Shown: in pieces, positions 44,777-59,440 of the stretch
How the letters are laid out: the number at the start of each line of letters is the position of its first letter
Position numbering within the stretch: the stretch's first letter is position 1
Assembly (NCBI RefSeq): GCF_037893015.1
Contig: NC_133658.1
Location: 289,855,719-289,919,718, forward strand
Direction of reading: 5' to 3'
From: Macrotis lagotis
Lineage: Eukaryota; Chordata; Mammalia; Peramelemorphia; Peramelidae
DNA: 64,000 nt
Notes under the pieces: model-generated
The model's input: the letters and a program-made list of their open reading frames with translations, nothing else
What the model was told of the DNA's origin: nothing
Database searches by the model: none
Position numbers and translations under genes: made by a program

Positions 44777-47539
44777 ACTGGGACCTACAGCCCCCACCCC
44801 ATCCTTATTCAAAGCTCTCTTCTCCCACCCTTGCTACTCTGCCCTCCATTCCTTCCCCAAACTCTTGTGTTGTTTTGTCCATGAGTAAGGGTAAACCATC
44901 CTCCCATCAGTGATGAAATCACAGTGATCCCTGCAGGTAAAGAGTGGAGAAAAGCCAGAGACAAAGGCTTTTTCTCCAGGACCAGAGATGTAAAAATTTC
45001 TTCTGTATCAGCTGGTGGGAGGTAAATTTTGGAGGTGGAAAAAAATTTTATACATATATATAGATATATACACATATATATCAGGGTGTTTATATATATA
45101 TACATACATATATATTCACACACTGGTAGTTACATCTAGGTATAGACATAACTATGAAGATGACTTTAAGATCTATATTTTATACCTGCCCTAGATTGTT
45201 ACTCATCCAATAGGTATTTTTGCCAGGCCTGCATCTAATTGGATGTGTCAAAATTCTGTCTCACTTTGTCATATAGATGCAATGGTAATAACAAGTTCCA
45301 CCAGAGTTGGGGGTGCAAAAAGAGATGACAGGATTTGGGGGACAGTGTGGAAGAATAATATCTAAGATAAGTTTATGGGAAAAATATCTTAAGGGACCCA
45401 TCAAGGGAGACATGAAATAAGGAGCGTGGATTTTTGTTTTTAGCTTGGATCTCCTCCCTTGGGAATGTGAGATGGCTGGCCTGAATCCAGTCCAGCCAAC
45501 CCTCAGTCTCAACATCTAGCCCTTCCTAAAGTTCTCCTCAGTTGATCTCTGATTTGTAAATGATGAATAGAGGCTGACCTAGTTTTACATAACAGCAGTA
45601 TCTATGGGACCATGACCAGAGGTGGTGGAGGGGGACTCCCAAGCAGCTAGCCAGGCAGGATGGGCACAGATCAAAAAACATGGTGGGTTGCCCAAAAAGT
45701 ATGCTGGAACAAGATGGTGAGGGCCTATCAGAAAGGGTCTTTTGCTCTATGCCTTGAGACAAGCTTGGACTTTAAACCTTCACCTTGGGGAAACATGCAT
45801 GTTTCTACCCCTCCACCCCACCCCAGACTTCTCTACAATCAGGATTCCCAGACTGGACATCTTCTCAACCTCCTAGCTCAAAGCCTTTTAAAAGCCCTAT
45901 GGTAGCTTCCTTGATGGTTCTTCCATCTCTAGTCCTATGGTTGAGAATAGGCTGCAGCTAGGTTATCCACTGACCTGGAAACTTCTTTCCCTTCTTCCTG
46001 GTGTGGTTCTTGCCCCAGGGCAAGGCATTCCCTCAGCCAAAGAGGTCCAGGAGACTCTGGGCTTTTATGGGTAGGTGCAAAGCCTGGGCCAGCATGGACT
46101 GACTGTAGCTGGTGCTTAGCCTGCTAGGATTATGAATAGAGAATCTGTTTCAGAACACAGAACCTTGTTTCCTTTGGAGAGAACTGGTCATCAGAGAGCC
46201 CCTGCCTTCTTCTACCCCTGTACCATTCCCATGTGGGCCACCTGTTTGGGTCAACCCTGGTGCTGGGGCTTTTTTCACAGGTCACAGAACAACTCTCCTC
46301 TGGGAGAACATTAGCCCAACAGGAAGAGTGATGGGGATGGAGGATGCGAGTTTGGGAGAGAGATATGGAAAAACTGCTTATGTTGCCCCCAAAAGCATGT
46401 GGCAAAAGCAGATTGAGCTGAGTATTTTCGTGCCTGCTGCTACATCCTCAGCCCCTACAGTGAAAGACTCCCCATTCCCTGTAAGTTCTTTTTCTTCTGT
46501 GCCAAGGAGGTAGTTATCAGCACAAGCTGTTTGGGGCCAGGCCCAGATGTTCCAGAATGGGCTGTCTGCCCATCTCTTGCCTCCCACTTGCTGGTGGAGA
46601 GGCTCAGCCTTAGGGAAAGAGACATTTGGATCTGTCTTTCTGGATGACCTGGACATTGCCAGAAGGGGCAGGGTGCCCCTGGGGGAGGGGTTCTCATTCA
46701 CGGGCTCCCCAGAAGGAGGACCTACCTCCTTTCTCCTCTCTTCTTGACCCCTGTGGGCTCTGCCATCATGAACCAGATGGTTCCTAGTCCATAGAGAGTG
46801 CTCCAGAGCAGGAGACCTAGTCCCCATAGCCTTGTGTTCCTCATTTAAAAAGCCAGGGGAGGAGGCAGCCCCAACCCAAACCTTCCTGCTGTGATTGCAG
46901 ACTGTGGGTCCAGGTTGACAGAAATTCCCTCAGTCAGGAACTTCCCTCCGGCATCCTAACCCTCATTAGCAGGCAGAAGTAGTCATGGTTCAGTTGTCAG
47001 GGATGGTGTGGTTTTTTTTTTCCCCTCTGCTTCTTTTGAAGTCACCTTCTCTGGATATGCAGCAAGGTCTGCCCCCCTGCTCACAGGGATTAGCACCAGT
47101 CGACCTCTGAAAACACGGGAAACAAGACCTTCATTATTCATATGAATTAGGATTTATAGCTGCAAGAGACCTCAGAGATAATCTCATCTAACCTCTTCAT
47201 TTTACAACAGAGCCTGAAGTCCAATGAAATGAAATGAGTTTTCGAAGGTCACACAGTCAGGAAATGTCAGAGCCACAATTGGAACCCCAAACCTCTGACT
47301 TAAAATTATACCACTTTCCACTAAATCTTGTTCCTTTTCTACTAAGGGTAACTTTCACTCTCAATCTAACAGCATTTCCTCACCTCAGGTGAAGGATGAT
47401 TTACTAACCTATTAGGGGCAGGGAGGTCAGGGTGATGGTTAGTTCCATAAAACTAACCACGTGAAGGGACCTAGGTCCTGGGCAGAGTTTGACAAAAGGG
47501 CTGTGGGGGAAATGGGTGAAGGAGGATGGAAAGAATAAA
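44777..47539 (+). other. FIBCD1: presumptive FIBCD1 3' untranslated region, end uncertain
   Basis: The stretch after the stop is mostly unique DNA with a TA-rich run at about 45045-45120 and a MIR-like relic at about 47135-47330. The first canonical AATAAA on this strand that I find is at 47534-47539, which would give a 2.76 kb 3'UTR. No clear GT-rich element follows it, so the end is a guess. Open frames on both strands here (for example minus 46378-46827) match no family I know. Confidence 0.35.
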
Positions 47540-47810
47540 ACTAATTTCAAACTTCCAGTCAAGTTCAACTCCTTACCCCTTCACAAATAGCCACACACGT
47601 ACATGCACATGTATGTACATGCTATTCCTTAGAAAATATTGTGTACAGATAAAAACAGGTAATAATGTGTTGAAAGACTTCAGGAGGCAGTCAAGGGGGG
47701 GCTTGCATTTCTATCTTGGTCCTGCCACTAACTTGTTGCATGACCTCGGATAAATCATATGACCTCTCCAAGTTTCAGCTTCATCTTCAAAATAGAGTTG
47801 GCCTAGTAAA

Positions 47811-48013
47811 AGGGTTCCTAACCATTATTGTGTCATACCCCTCTTTGGCAATATGAGAAAATCTATCAATTCCTCAGAATAATGTTTTTAAACCATTGAA
47901 GATATTGCTAAATTTCAGTTTGAAGTTAATGAAAATAAAGATGTAAAATTTTCCATCATTCATTTAATAGATCCCTTGACATCTCTTTATGGACCTCAGG
48001 TTAAGAAGTCTTG
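47811..48013. repeat. palindromic DNA-transposon relic (hAT-like)
   Basis: Starts 'agggttcctaaccattattg' and ends 'ggacctcaggttaagaagtc', inverted termini about 200 bases apart with an AT-rich interior. No clear 8-bp target duplication was found. Confidence 0.55.
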
Positions 48014-49978
48014 GGCAAGAGGATCTCTGAGGTCTTTCAAGTTCTATGCTCCATAAAGGTATGACGGTTCATGAAGGAATTTTTTACCTTTAATTTTCTT
48101 CCTCTGACAGTCATTACACAGGCACCCTCCAGTCACCCCCCACAAAATCCTTTGCATTTCCTAGAAACACAGAAAATAAGGATATTTCTCTGCTGGAAAT
48201 CTAGCAAAGACCAAAGGGATGTTGGGGGAAGTTTTGTCTTAGGGTAGGAAGGATGCATGGATATATTTTAATGTACAGGTTATGACTGGGCTTTCCCAAA
48301 TTGTTTACCTCCCACTTTCTCCCTCCAAGTCAAAAATAGATGATGAGCAAAGATGGAAGGGTGAAGTGGTCCACATTCTTCCTGACCTGGGCTGCTGGTT
48401 ATCCTGCTCCTATACATAATGGGCACCCTACCTTTTCCCTCCACTCCAGGGCAGGGTCAGATAAAGGTCCACGCCTACATATATTTTCATTGTCCCAGCC
48501 ACTGTCAAGACAGGAGTTCTAAAGCCAACCTCACCTACTTTGTATTTCAAATATCTGCAATTTTTATCAGTGTGACCATTCCCAACATTCACAAAGGAAA
48601 TCTTTCCTTCCCTTGTTTCATTAAGTGTCAAAATAATGAATAAATATATAAATTCACAAGCTAGTGGCCAGTTTTCTGGACACAAGCCTCTCTGTATTTA
48701 GCTAGGCTGGCAGCATTTGGTAGAACCTGCTGAAACTTGGGATAAACTCATGGCATTCCCTTCAAGAACACAGGACCCCCTTCTGCACCCCAATCTGACA
48801 AAAGACTTTACAACTCTGACCCAATACCTATTTATCCGAAGTTCTCTGCTTGTTCTCTCTCTGTCCAAACATATTCCTTTCATGTATTGACTTATTAAAA
48901 CCTTGGAAAAGGAGTTTCCATGTTTCCAGTTCTAGAACTTAGTTTCCCATCACTTAGGAACTAAGGCAGGCAAAGTCCCCAGGGTCCCCAGCCTTGCAAA
49001 GGAAGACTGTAGAGCTCTAACTGATACTGAGGGCCAGGATACCCAAGGCCTCCCTCTAACTAGGACCTGGGTGAGTTGACTTCCCTCTCTGTGAAACTTG
49101 CGTGGGAAGTGCCAAGCATTTTCTGATCTGTCACCAAACAAACTCCTGGTGAGATGTTAATTGATTCACAGATGCACATGAATCAGAAGCACAGAAGGCA
49201 ACTTGCCCTTTTTTTTGGCTGTCACACAGATGAGAGGCAGCAGCACTTGGGTGGAGGAAGAGCAAAGTCTAGTGGTTAGAGCCAAGGAAAGGCAGCTATG
49301 AGCTCCAAAGTCTGGTTCCAAATTTTGATGCCGGCTCAGCAGTCTCAATTTAGCCATCTAACTTCTTTTGACTTCAATAACTCCGCCTGTCAAATTAAGG
49401 TTGAGCACCTATTCCCCAGGGAAGTCTGAATAGTAGTGTCCATAGGTTCTTAAATGAACCTGGCAGAGCTATAACAAGGAATTTTTGCACCTAGGGCAAG
49501 TCCTTCAAACCTCCAAGGGGCAAGTTTCAATAAGAGCTCCATTTGTTTTCTCTAGGGAAGAAGATAGGAGAGGGAAATAGCAGATGAAGGTTTAGCTTAC
49601 CCAGCATGCCATCCGGTAGCTTTCTATTTTGACCAATTATCCTTGCAAACTAAGTACTAACTTCTTTGGTTTCCATGCTCCTGAAGGAGTCCATGTATCA
49701 CAGGCACCCCTTAAATTTATCAAAACCTTAGTGGATCCATGGGAGTTAGGGCTTGCACTGCAAGTCACCACCATAGTGCAATCTATAAGACTAATACCCA
49801 TCTTGCCAACTAGTGCCAACTGTGCCCTCTTTGGGGATGGAAGTTCAGTCATATGTAAGGCCTGGGCACATCCTCTTCCCACCACTGCTACCCCATCCCT
49901 TTCCCAAAATGAGATAGGAAGCCTCAGTCTGCCCACAGTGGATCTGTTATATCCTGCCAGGGTTTAGTGAGAACTCTG

Positions 49979-50205
49979 TTGCTGTTGAGTCGTTTCAATC
50001 CTGCCCAACTTTTCAAGACCCAGATGGGGGTTTTCTTGGCAAAGATACAGGAGTGGTGCCATTTCCTTCTCCAGTTCATTGTATAGGTGGGGAAACTGAG
50101 GTCAACAGGGATAAGTGACTTGCCCAGGGTCATACAGCTTATAAACATCTGAGGCCAGATTTGAAATCAGGAAGATGAATGTCTGTCTATCCACTGAACC
50201 CAGCA
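49979..50205 (-). repeat. long-type marsupial SINE with RTE-like tail
   Basis: Reverse copy: 'gttgctgttgagtcgtttca', 'cttggcaaagatacaggag', 'ggggaaactgaggtcaaca', 'gtctatccactgaaccc'. Confidence 0.82.
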
Positions 50206-50660
50206 AGCATCCGTATTAGAGATTTACTTGCAGTTTTTTTAGAGAGAGGTTGCTTCAGATTGCCTTTGATTTGGAATCAAAGATGTAAGTTTGAGTTTAG
50301 GGGTAGAATTTTATTATTTGAGTGACTATTTTGCCTCTTCAGTTCTCAGTTTACTCAGCTATAAAAATGGGAGTAATACTTGGTGGTAATAATAGTAATA
50401 GCACCTACCGTACAATGGAATAAATGAAATCATGTATATAAAAAATGTAGGTTGTATTATTATTATTATTTCTCCTGAAAACAAGCACAGAGAGGCAGCA
50501 ATTCAAACAAAAATTCTAAAAAACAAATTAGCAACTTCTCTACCCAGCCTCCTCCCCAAAAGCATTAGAAAATATATGTACACACAAATATGTATCTCTT
50601 TCACTAGTACCACTTTCTTCTCTTTCCTAAACACTCCCTTCTTCAACTCTAAGGATTTTT

Positions 50661-51554
50661 TAAATTTTTTATTTTTATTAAAGATATTGAGTTTTACAAT
50701 TTTCTCCCAATCTTGCTTCTCTCCCCCCACCCCCACCCCACAGATAGCACTCTGTCAGTCTTTACTTTGTTTCCATGTTGTACCTTGATCCAAATTGGGT
50801 GTGATGAGAGAGAAATCATATCCTTAAAGAGAACAGAATTCTCAGAGGTAACAAGATCAGACAATAAGATATGTTTTTTCCCCCCAAATTAAAGGGAATA
50901 GTCCTTGTACTTTGTTCAAACTCCACAGCTCCTTATCTGGATACAGATGGTACTCTCCTTTGCAGACAGCCCAAAATTGTTCCCAATTGTTGCACTGATG
51001 GAATGAGCAAGTCCTTCCAGGTTGAACATCACTCCCATGTTGCTGTTAGGGTATACAGTGTTTTTCTGGTTCTGCTCATCTCACTCAGCATCAGTTCATG
51101 CAAATCCCTACAGGTTTCCCTGAAATCCCATCCCTCCTGGTTTCTAATAGAACAATAGTGTTCCGTGACGTACACATACCACAGTTTGCTAAGCCATTCC
51201 CCAATTGAAGGCCATTTACTGGATTTCTAATTCTTTGCCACCAAAAACAGGGCTGCTATAAATATTTTTGTACAAGTAATGTTTTTACCCTTTTCCCTCA
51301 TCTCTTCAGGGTATAGACCCAGTAGTGGTATTGCTGGGTCAAAGGGTATGCACATTTTTGTTGCCCTTTGGGTGTAGTTCCAAATTTCTCTCCAGAAGGT
51401 TTGGATGAGTTCACAGCTCCACCAACAGTGTAATAGTGTCCCAGATTTCCCACATCCCTTCCAACAATGATCATTATCCTTCCTGGTCATACTGGCCAAT
51501 CTGAGTGGTGTGAGGTGGTACCTCAGAGAAGCTTTAATTTGCATTTCTCTAATA
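50661..51554 (-). mobile_element. 5'-truncated L1 insertion with 16-bp target-site duplication
   Basis: The minus-strand frame 51227-51544 encodes the ORF2 C-terminus ([61 protein letters not shown]). The 3'UTR with its C-rich tract runs to a T-rich end at 50661. AACTCTAAGGATTTTT flanks it at 50645-50660 and 51555-51570 without a mismatch. About 0.9 kb, so most of ORF2 and all of ORF1 are missing. Confidence 0.93.
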
Positions 51555-54500
51555 AACTCTAAGGATTTTTAAAAACTTAAATTTACTTGCTAAACACTGA
51601 GGCTGTTATAAAACAGCCTCCTCCACTTTCTGCCACCTTGTGCCCTGGTCATCAATAATCTGGGAACTCTCCAGCAGAAACCCTAGCAGAGGACCAAAGT
51701 TGGATCACAAATATTTTTCAAATTATTTTCCTCCTTGCAAGCACATGTAACTAGTTTTGATAGAGCTTGCACTTGGGCATGTATGTGAGCTTGTGCCTGC
51801 TAGCCTCTTCTTGCCATTCCTCCTCTCCCGCCCCATCCTCCACACATGAGAATGTTGGAAGGAGCTTCCTTCATCCTCCCAGAGGCTTTATCTTCTGGTT
51901 TCTGCCCTGTTTGACTTTACTTTGGGGACAAAGACTTATCGTTCATTTGAGCCTGAAGCAATTGAATCCCCACATCCCCCCTTCCCCCAGGAAGCTCTAA
52001 CTGAGTTGGAGCTGTCAAAAAAGGAATTTAATACAGTCTAAGGATGCAGGGATTGTGGGGGATTAGATGGGAATATGTAAACAAGTCCTGCCATCTTGGA
52101 TTGTATTGAATCTACCTAAGACTTAGGCATTGTGTGTGCCCAAGGATCAGGAACAGAGTGCAGCAGAAACAGTTCTTTCCTCTGAGGTTTCAGTAGAGAG
52201 GACTCCACATTCCCCAGAAGCTTGGTACAGTGAAGAGTCAGGAGACCCAACTTAAACTCTGCCATGAACTTGTATGACAATGGGCAAGTCAGTTCACCTC
52301 TCACCTCAACTGTTTCCTCATCTGTAAAATGGGGAAAAGAATTTGTTTGTAGCAGGGTTATTGTGAAGTTCTTCCTAGATAATGTGTTTTGAGTTATGAA
52401 GTGATAGAAATACATATGGGCATATATACATATGTCCATGTATATACATGTATATGCAAACACATACACAATGATAGCTATTCTTCTCCTCAGCTCCAAA
52501 CTGTATTTGAAGTTGCTTAAGGTGGGCATCTCTTCTTCAGGTCCATGGCAGGAAATGTGTCACATAGACAGGAAATGACATACTTCCAGGGAATGGTAGC
52601 AAGCTTGGGCCCATGATGCTTAGGACCTGGCTAGCCACAACCCCATCCCTCTCCTTGCTGATCAAATAGCCTCCCATTATAAATATGGTGCCATGGCCTC
52701 TCCCCAGGCTACTCTAGCTAGTATTCCTGACTGAGACAATGCAGAGCTACCTGAGCAGGGGATTTCCTGATTCAAGAGGCATGGCTCTGAGAGTGATAGT
52801 CTGAACCAGCTTCTCCTGTCAGAGAAGGGGGACCTTCACCAGACTAAAGCCAAGCAAAATATGGAACAATGGAAACCAAATGGGATTGTGAGGTAGACCT
52901 CTCATATTAATAAAATGAAAGAGATGGAAAGCAATGGAAAGAGGATCTATTTTGTAGCCAAAGGTCTTGAGTTCAGTTATCAACTCTTGATGCTTCTCAA
53001 TGGTGTGACCTTGGATAGATCTCTCCATCCTTTGTTTCTTCAGAAGTAAAATGAGGTTGGATTAGATGGTCTCTGAGGTCCTGCCTAGGTCGAAGCCTAG
53101 TCCTCTATGATTAGTATAGATCTTCTTGGAGGTCCCTTTTGGCTCTAATATTCTATGTTCTAAAGTCCCTTCAAGCTCTAGCATCCTAAATTATAAGATT
53201 CCTTCGTTGCTCATATGCTTTGATTCTAGACAGAATAAGCTCTTTGTTTCTATTGGGCCATGAGCCTCCACTGTTCTTCAAATGACTGTGTCTAGGTATT
53301 GGTTGAAGCTGATGGAATAAATGTGATATTTAATGGCCCAGTACATCAAAGTAGCATGTGATTGGTGTCTCCCTATTTACATGGATTTCAAATCTCCTTA
53401 AAATAAAGGAACTCATTCTGACCTTTCTTTCTTCACTGTGTCTTTGGGCTTCCCTAAGATATTCCATTTCCATGGCTCCTAGTATGTATATGGATAGGAA
53501 ACTGTTAATGAGGCTTACAGCATGGAGGTCAGGACTAATCCCTGCCTTATTCACATGTAACCCATATTATATAGCAAGTGTTAACTGGTCTTGTCCATTT
53601 AGAATTCTATGATTGAGGTGTGGTTTATATGAATCTTGGTAATAAGGCAACATTATAGAGGGATTCTATGCTGTGAGTTGCCAAATGACAAATTATCCTT
53701 ATGGGTCCTCTTTTGTTACTGAGACTAATTGTTTTCTTAACCACTGTTCTGATGTGTTAATACCCCTTAATAAGAACTAAAAGCCCCTAGTGTCTAGTCA
53801 TTTAAAAACCCCAATAACAACAACCAGAGGTTAACAATTTAATAGTCCCAGAATCTGAAGCTATGAATGCACTCTTCATATATATGTACATATATATGGC
53901 CAAGGATATACACTCAGGTCAAATCCTTTTACAAGAAATAATATCTTTTAAAAGTCTATGTATAGCAAAAAGATTTCAATAGCCCATGTGAGGGGTGATG
54001 TTGCTTAGTGTAATGATAACTGGGCTTGGAGTCAAGGGACCTGGGTTGGAATCACTGATCCAAAAATTTCTAGACTTGGGACAAGTTATTTAAAACACAA
54101 TTTTTTCCACGTGTAAAATGGTGGCAATAATTTTTGTGCTATCCATCTCTTGGGGTTATTACGGGGGAAAATGCTTCATAGATTTCAGAGTACTCCAGAG
54201 ATGGGAGTGATTATTATTTGACAGAAGAAAATTTCAGTACATAAGAAGTTGCCATTTTCTTGAACTGGTCATAACAGGTGTATTTTGTTTTGTTGTTGTT
54301 GCTTTAAATCAGCTTGAGTCTCCCAACAAGAATCATCCTCTGGGTCTATGGATGGGTTAAAAGGTTAAAATGAGATCAAGTTCTTTTACATGGTGCCCAA
54401 AGAATGGGCAGACACCACTGCAGGCCTTCCTTAATCTTTGTAACTGCTTCCATGCCTACAGGCTCGGTGATTGACCTGTAAATAATACAAGGGGCAGGGC

Positions 54501-55849
54501 AAACTAGGGAAATGGTCAAAATGCTCTGAATTTGATTCCCTCTTAGCTCCTCTTTCTATTCTTTATGCCTACCTCTCATTCAAAGATATTAATCACCGTC
54601 AGGACTGAGGCCCCTTCTGTCAGACCCAGGTAGGCCCTTTCCTGGGCAAGGGTCCTGACTCTGTCCTCCATATCATCCCATCACATCTTACCTGTTATGT
54701 CTCCTACATTCTTCAGAGAGAATCTAAGCTAGTTATTATTCCCAAAAGGATATGATAAATTCATTGTTGCTAAACTGCTAATAGTTAATAAGGCTTAAGA
54801 ATTCAAGAGTCCTAGGTTCTAGTGCCAATTTCGTCAATCACTTTCTGAGTGACCTTGTGAAAAAATGTCTCTTCTCTGGATTTCATCTACAAAAATGAGA
54901 ATAGAGGAGGTTAATGTAGGGCCATCTGTAAAGTTTTTTCCCAGTCCAAAGTCAAGGGTCAGATAACAAGCTAAGTTAATTCACAGAATCATGATGTTTG
55001 CAGCCTTCCCAAAGGTTGGTCCCACTAGACTCATTTCCTTAAAAGTATGCTTTTACTGCCCAATGCATCAATCCAAGCAATACATTTTCCTTTGAATTTA
55101 CCTTGGCAACATTAAAAGATTTTCTGCTCAGAAGCTGGCAAGAATTTAACCCCTGTAGTTTTGTGATTGACATATACTTTTTCCCTCTGTTGAACTCTCT
55201 GGGAACCCAAACCCTACCTGTCAACCGTTCCTGGGGGACCAACTTCTCAGAGACAAAAGTAGCAAACTCAGGACTAATCTATCTTATCCCTGCTCCACAC
55301 TTTCCAGGAATTGCCTCACTCCCTGATGGCAGCTGGGGTTGCTTAGATACTCAAAGAAGTAATAGGGAAAATAGTTTTTCAAACCACCATGCCCTAGTGA
55401 CATGTGTTTGTTGAGCATGAGTTCACTATAAGTCTCTGGATTTAGGGGGATTGGCACAGAATCCCCATACCTGTGCATCCCCAAACCACAGTATATTACC
55501 ACAGAGTGTACAGATGGGTTACAGGAGGGACATCATGGTTGTTGGACTGGCAGAGGTTGTCTTTGGTGCTTCCAAGACTGGACAAGAAGTGGAATGGAAT
55601 AAAGGAAAGTATGTTGGGCTTGGAGTGAGGAAGAGTCTTGGTTTCTCATCCTGCTTTAAAACTAATCTGATCTAGTCAGGTCACTTGATTTCCCCTTAGC
55701 CTCAGCTTTCTCAGTTGGAAAGTAGGAATGTTAAAGTCTGTCATATTTACTTCATCAAGTTGTTAAAAATTAAAACAACAACAATAACAAATAGTTTTTA
55801 TAAAGTACTTAAGGTTTACAAAGCATTTTAAACATACTATCCCCAGTTC

Positions 55850-56035
55850 TTTCATCTTGACCTTAAAATAACCCTCTGCAAGATGAATGCTCTTATTTTC
55901 CCCATTTTACAGACAAGGACACTGAGACAGAGGTTACAACTTGCCTAGGCTCATACAACTTGTGTATGGGGTTAAATTTGAACTCAGGTCTTCCTGATTC
56001 CAGTGATCTCTCAACTGTACCACCTGGCTGCCAAA
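55850..56035 (-). repeat. MIR-like SINE relic
   Basis: 'cattttacagacaaggacac', 'gcctaggctcatacaacttg', 'gaactcaggtcttcctgatt', 'aactgtaccacctggctgcc': a reverse, diverged copy. Confidence 0.7.
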
Positions 56036-56159
56036 CAATGAACAGTCCTTTGTAAACTTCCAAGTAATTTATAAATATTTGCTATTACTTTCATGTCTTT
56101 CTTACCCCCCATTTCCATCCCCAAAGATGCTGGGTGTTCTTACTCCGCCTTCTGCCTGT

Positions 56160-56399
56160 TTGTTGTTGTTTCAGTCTTGTTTGACTCTTTATGACCAAAT
56201 TTGGGTTTTTCTTGGCTAAGATCCTAAAATGCTTTGCCATTTCCTTCTCCAGCTCGTTTTACAGATGAGGAAACTGAGGCAAACAGGGTTAAGTGACTTG
56301 CCCAAGATCATACAGCTAGTAAGTGTCTGAGGCCAGATTTGAACTCAGGAAGAAGAGTCTTCCAAGCCTACACAATAAGTACTATGGAGTCACCTAGGT
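56160..56399 (-). repeat. long-type marsupial SINE with RTE-like tail
   Basis: Reverse copy: (TGT)n, 'ttccttctccagctcgtttt', 'gaggaaactgaggcaaacag', 'agtgtctgaggccagatttg'. Confidence 0.85.
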
Positions 56400-59264
56400 A
56401 CTCATATTTATTTTTCCTTTTAGGTCAATGGCCCACTATTTACAGTTATCTCTGGATTTCCACCTCTCCCATCAAAGTTAAAACTTTTCTGTCTGGGGTT
56501 CTATTCTGATAAGACTATGATCTATGTTGGATGACAGAAAACTAAACTCAGATACTAACCTCTGTATTTACTCCTCCTAGGTAACACAATATTTTAATTT
56601 TAAATAAGGGAGGCCTCCAAATGCCAAAAAGGGGGTTCCTGGGAGGAACTTTGGTAAACTAGCAGGCCAATGAGGACAATAATTTCTTAAAATAAGATAA
56701 TCTTTCTGCTCCCCTCCCATCTTCTCAATTCTGTATAGTCATTCACATAGCATGCTGTGATCAGGTAGGAGCTCTGGGGCAAAAAAAACCCTTCAAGGCT
56801 ATTTGGTCTCAGTATGACCCTGCTCCCTCTAGACAAAGCCAGTGGCAAGAACTCCCCAGTGGTCTGTGCCACTGGAGGTGAAATTCTTAGGTTAAATTCT
56901 GGCACAAGACAGACCAGAGCAAAAGCATTTGCCAGGAATGTTTTCATTAATGAAGAAGGAAAGTCAGAGGGTTGAGGATAATCAGATACCATCCTAGTTC
57001 TAACCATAAACAATGCTAACTATGGATCAGGCAGCTTAATTCCCATGACTCTGCAGGCAGCTCACAAGAACCCACAGTCTTTGGGTTCCAGAGAAAGTAC
57101 AGATGCAGACCTGGATAGAACAATTCAATCACTTTACTGACAATTAGACTTTTAAGAGAAGGTTAGCTATACCACACTGTCAAAAATTGTAACTGTTCCA
57201 TCAAGAGACAGGTTAACCATTTTGTATTGTTGCCAATTTGTCTCCAGAAAAATCACATACTGCTGCTTTGACTGGAGTTACTGGAGAACCATGGTGCCTG
57301 GCTGATATGGGAGGAATTATACCCAAAAGGCCAAGGACATCCCCCCCCCCCAGCATCCAGACCGTCACCAGAAGTCCTATTTCCTATCAAATCAGGTCAT
57401 GGGGTGAAAAACAGTTCTGGAAAAGGCTGTGAGGAGGTCTTTGCCTGACATTCCCCTCACTATCATTAACATAATGTGCCAGTCACACTAGCAGACATTT
57501 GATGTCATGGTCTTCTTTGATAACAAAGGGCAACAACAGAACAAAGACAAAATGGAGCCAAAACCACCCCAAACTATACAGAACTTTCCCTCAACTTGAG
57601 AATAGATTAATGAACGTATGGTGGGAGACGGATGCTGAAAGTCCATTCCCTGCCTGCCCCTTTATTTAGATATTCTCAGTAGACAAGTCAAAGGGGACTG
57701 AGACTTTTTGAAACTCACACAAATTCTTTCCTCTCGAGAGAAAAACCTAGACCATTCAACAAAATAGGGAAAAAAATACAAAAGAAAACAAAAACTCAAA
57801 GAGGTCTTAGACCAGTATTTGGTAAGCTGGGGTATCTTCTTAGGTCTACATTGGGCTCTGAATAGGTCTCCAGTCTCATGCTGACCTTGATATATAGATA
57901 ATGGGTCCTCAGGGAGCCCAGAGCCTTGAGGCTGCCACCTTGAAGATCACTGTTTGTGGCCAGACCCACTCTGCTTCTTTTTGAGAGCTAATTGCAAGAA
58001 AACAATTAGAATGGTTTGAGATTGATAAACTAACCAAGGTTTATGAGGGAGCCCAGCAGAGACAGTGAAAGCTATTCTCAGACACCACTCAATGGAGTTA
58101 AATAGGACTTGTAGGTAAGAGCTTTGGTTTACAAGCCTCCTGATAGACAGTCTAAAGATATCAAGAGGGTCTCTGTCTTTGGAAAGTTTATGGTCTAATC
58201 CAAAGAGCAGTCTGGAAAACTCTTGAGAGGTACCAAATCTGAGGTGAACTCAAAGAAGGAAGGGAAAGACTACTTTGAATCAGAGTGGAAGCTCACAGAG
58301 AAGGTGACATTTAAGCCAGACTTGTATAGCTTTAATAAATGGAGAGATGTAGGAAGAGGACATTTCAACCATAGGGAATGATATGAGGAAAGGGGCTGAG
58401 GTAGAATTTAGGGGCTGTTCAAGGAATAGCAAAAAATCTAGTACACGAACAGGTGTGATATAGGATAAGGCTGGAAAGGCAGGTGAGAACTGCCAATCCC
58501 TGAGGAACCACTAATTGTGCAAGGGAGTGCCTGGGAAAGTTAGCCTTTGGGAATATTATTCTGGAGGAGTTAATTGGATGGATGGGGAACCCTTCCCCTT
58601 GGTCTCTCAGAAATAAGCAGATAAATAAAATTCCCTTCCAGACCAGCAGCAACCAGCTGAGATTAAACAACCCTAACAGTCCCACTCTCAAAGTGAGTTG
58701 CCAGAGACCTCTTTCACTCTTCTTCATAAACCCAAATCACTGAGGCTAAACAAAAACCTAACTGCCTGCTAGCTGTCCAGTTGTCAAGGTCAACTCATAT
58801 AATTTGTTTTCCAAAGGGGTGTTCTGGGAACACATACTCTTCTATCTCTAGCAAGCAGACTTCCCACAAGAATTAGACACAAGTTGCCATTAACCATGGA
58901 GGGGGCTGGTTATTCTGGGACAAGAAAACAACTCCCTTTGATTATGAATTGACTAGAGCATGGTGTCATGGAAGGGCACTGAACTTGGATTTAGAAGGCC
59001 TGGGGCTGATGTTGTTCTGCCATGCTAATGAGTCCCTTCAATCTGCTTCTTCCTCATTCATAAAATGGAGATGAAAATCTCTGATCAAGTCTCAAACAAG
59101 ATTGCTCCGTGGATCAAATGAGATCATGTATGTGGAAACATTTTCAAAATCTTTGAAGCATTCATAATGCACTATTGGGCATTACCATGATGAGCTGAAG
59201 GTACAAACAGGATTTCAAAAGAAAACTGCATTCCACAATTGAAAAGAAATAGCAAGTGGTGGTG

Positions 59265-59440
59265 ATTGTGACTTCAAATTCAGCCTCAGACCCTAGCTGT
59301 GTTTCCCTGGACAAGTTAATGGAACCACTAGTTGCCTCAGTTTCCACAACTGTAAAATGGGGATAACAAGTCCTACCCTACAGCATGACTGTGAGGGATC
59401 AAATGAGATAAAATGTGTAGATTCTTAAATGCTGATACCC
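59265..59440 (+). repeat. MIR-like SINE
   Basis: 'gacttcaaattcagcctcag', 'cctggacaagttaatggaac', 'cctcagtttccacaactgta', 'gatcaaatgagataaaatgt': a diverged forward copy. Confidence 0.7.

Noticed and set aside
46378..46827. 149-residue minus-strand frame
   Set aside because: It lies in the presumptive FIBCD1 3'UTR, resembles no protein family I know and has no splice or promoter support.
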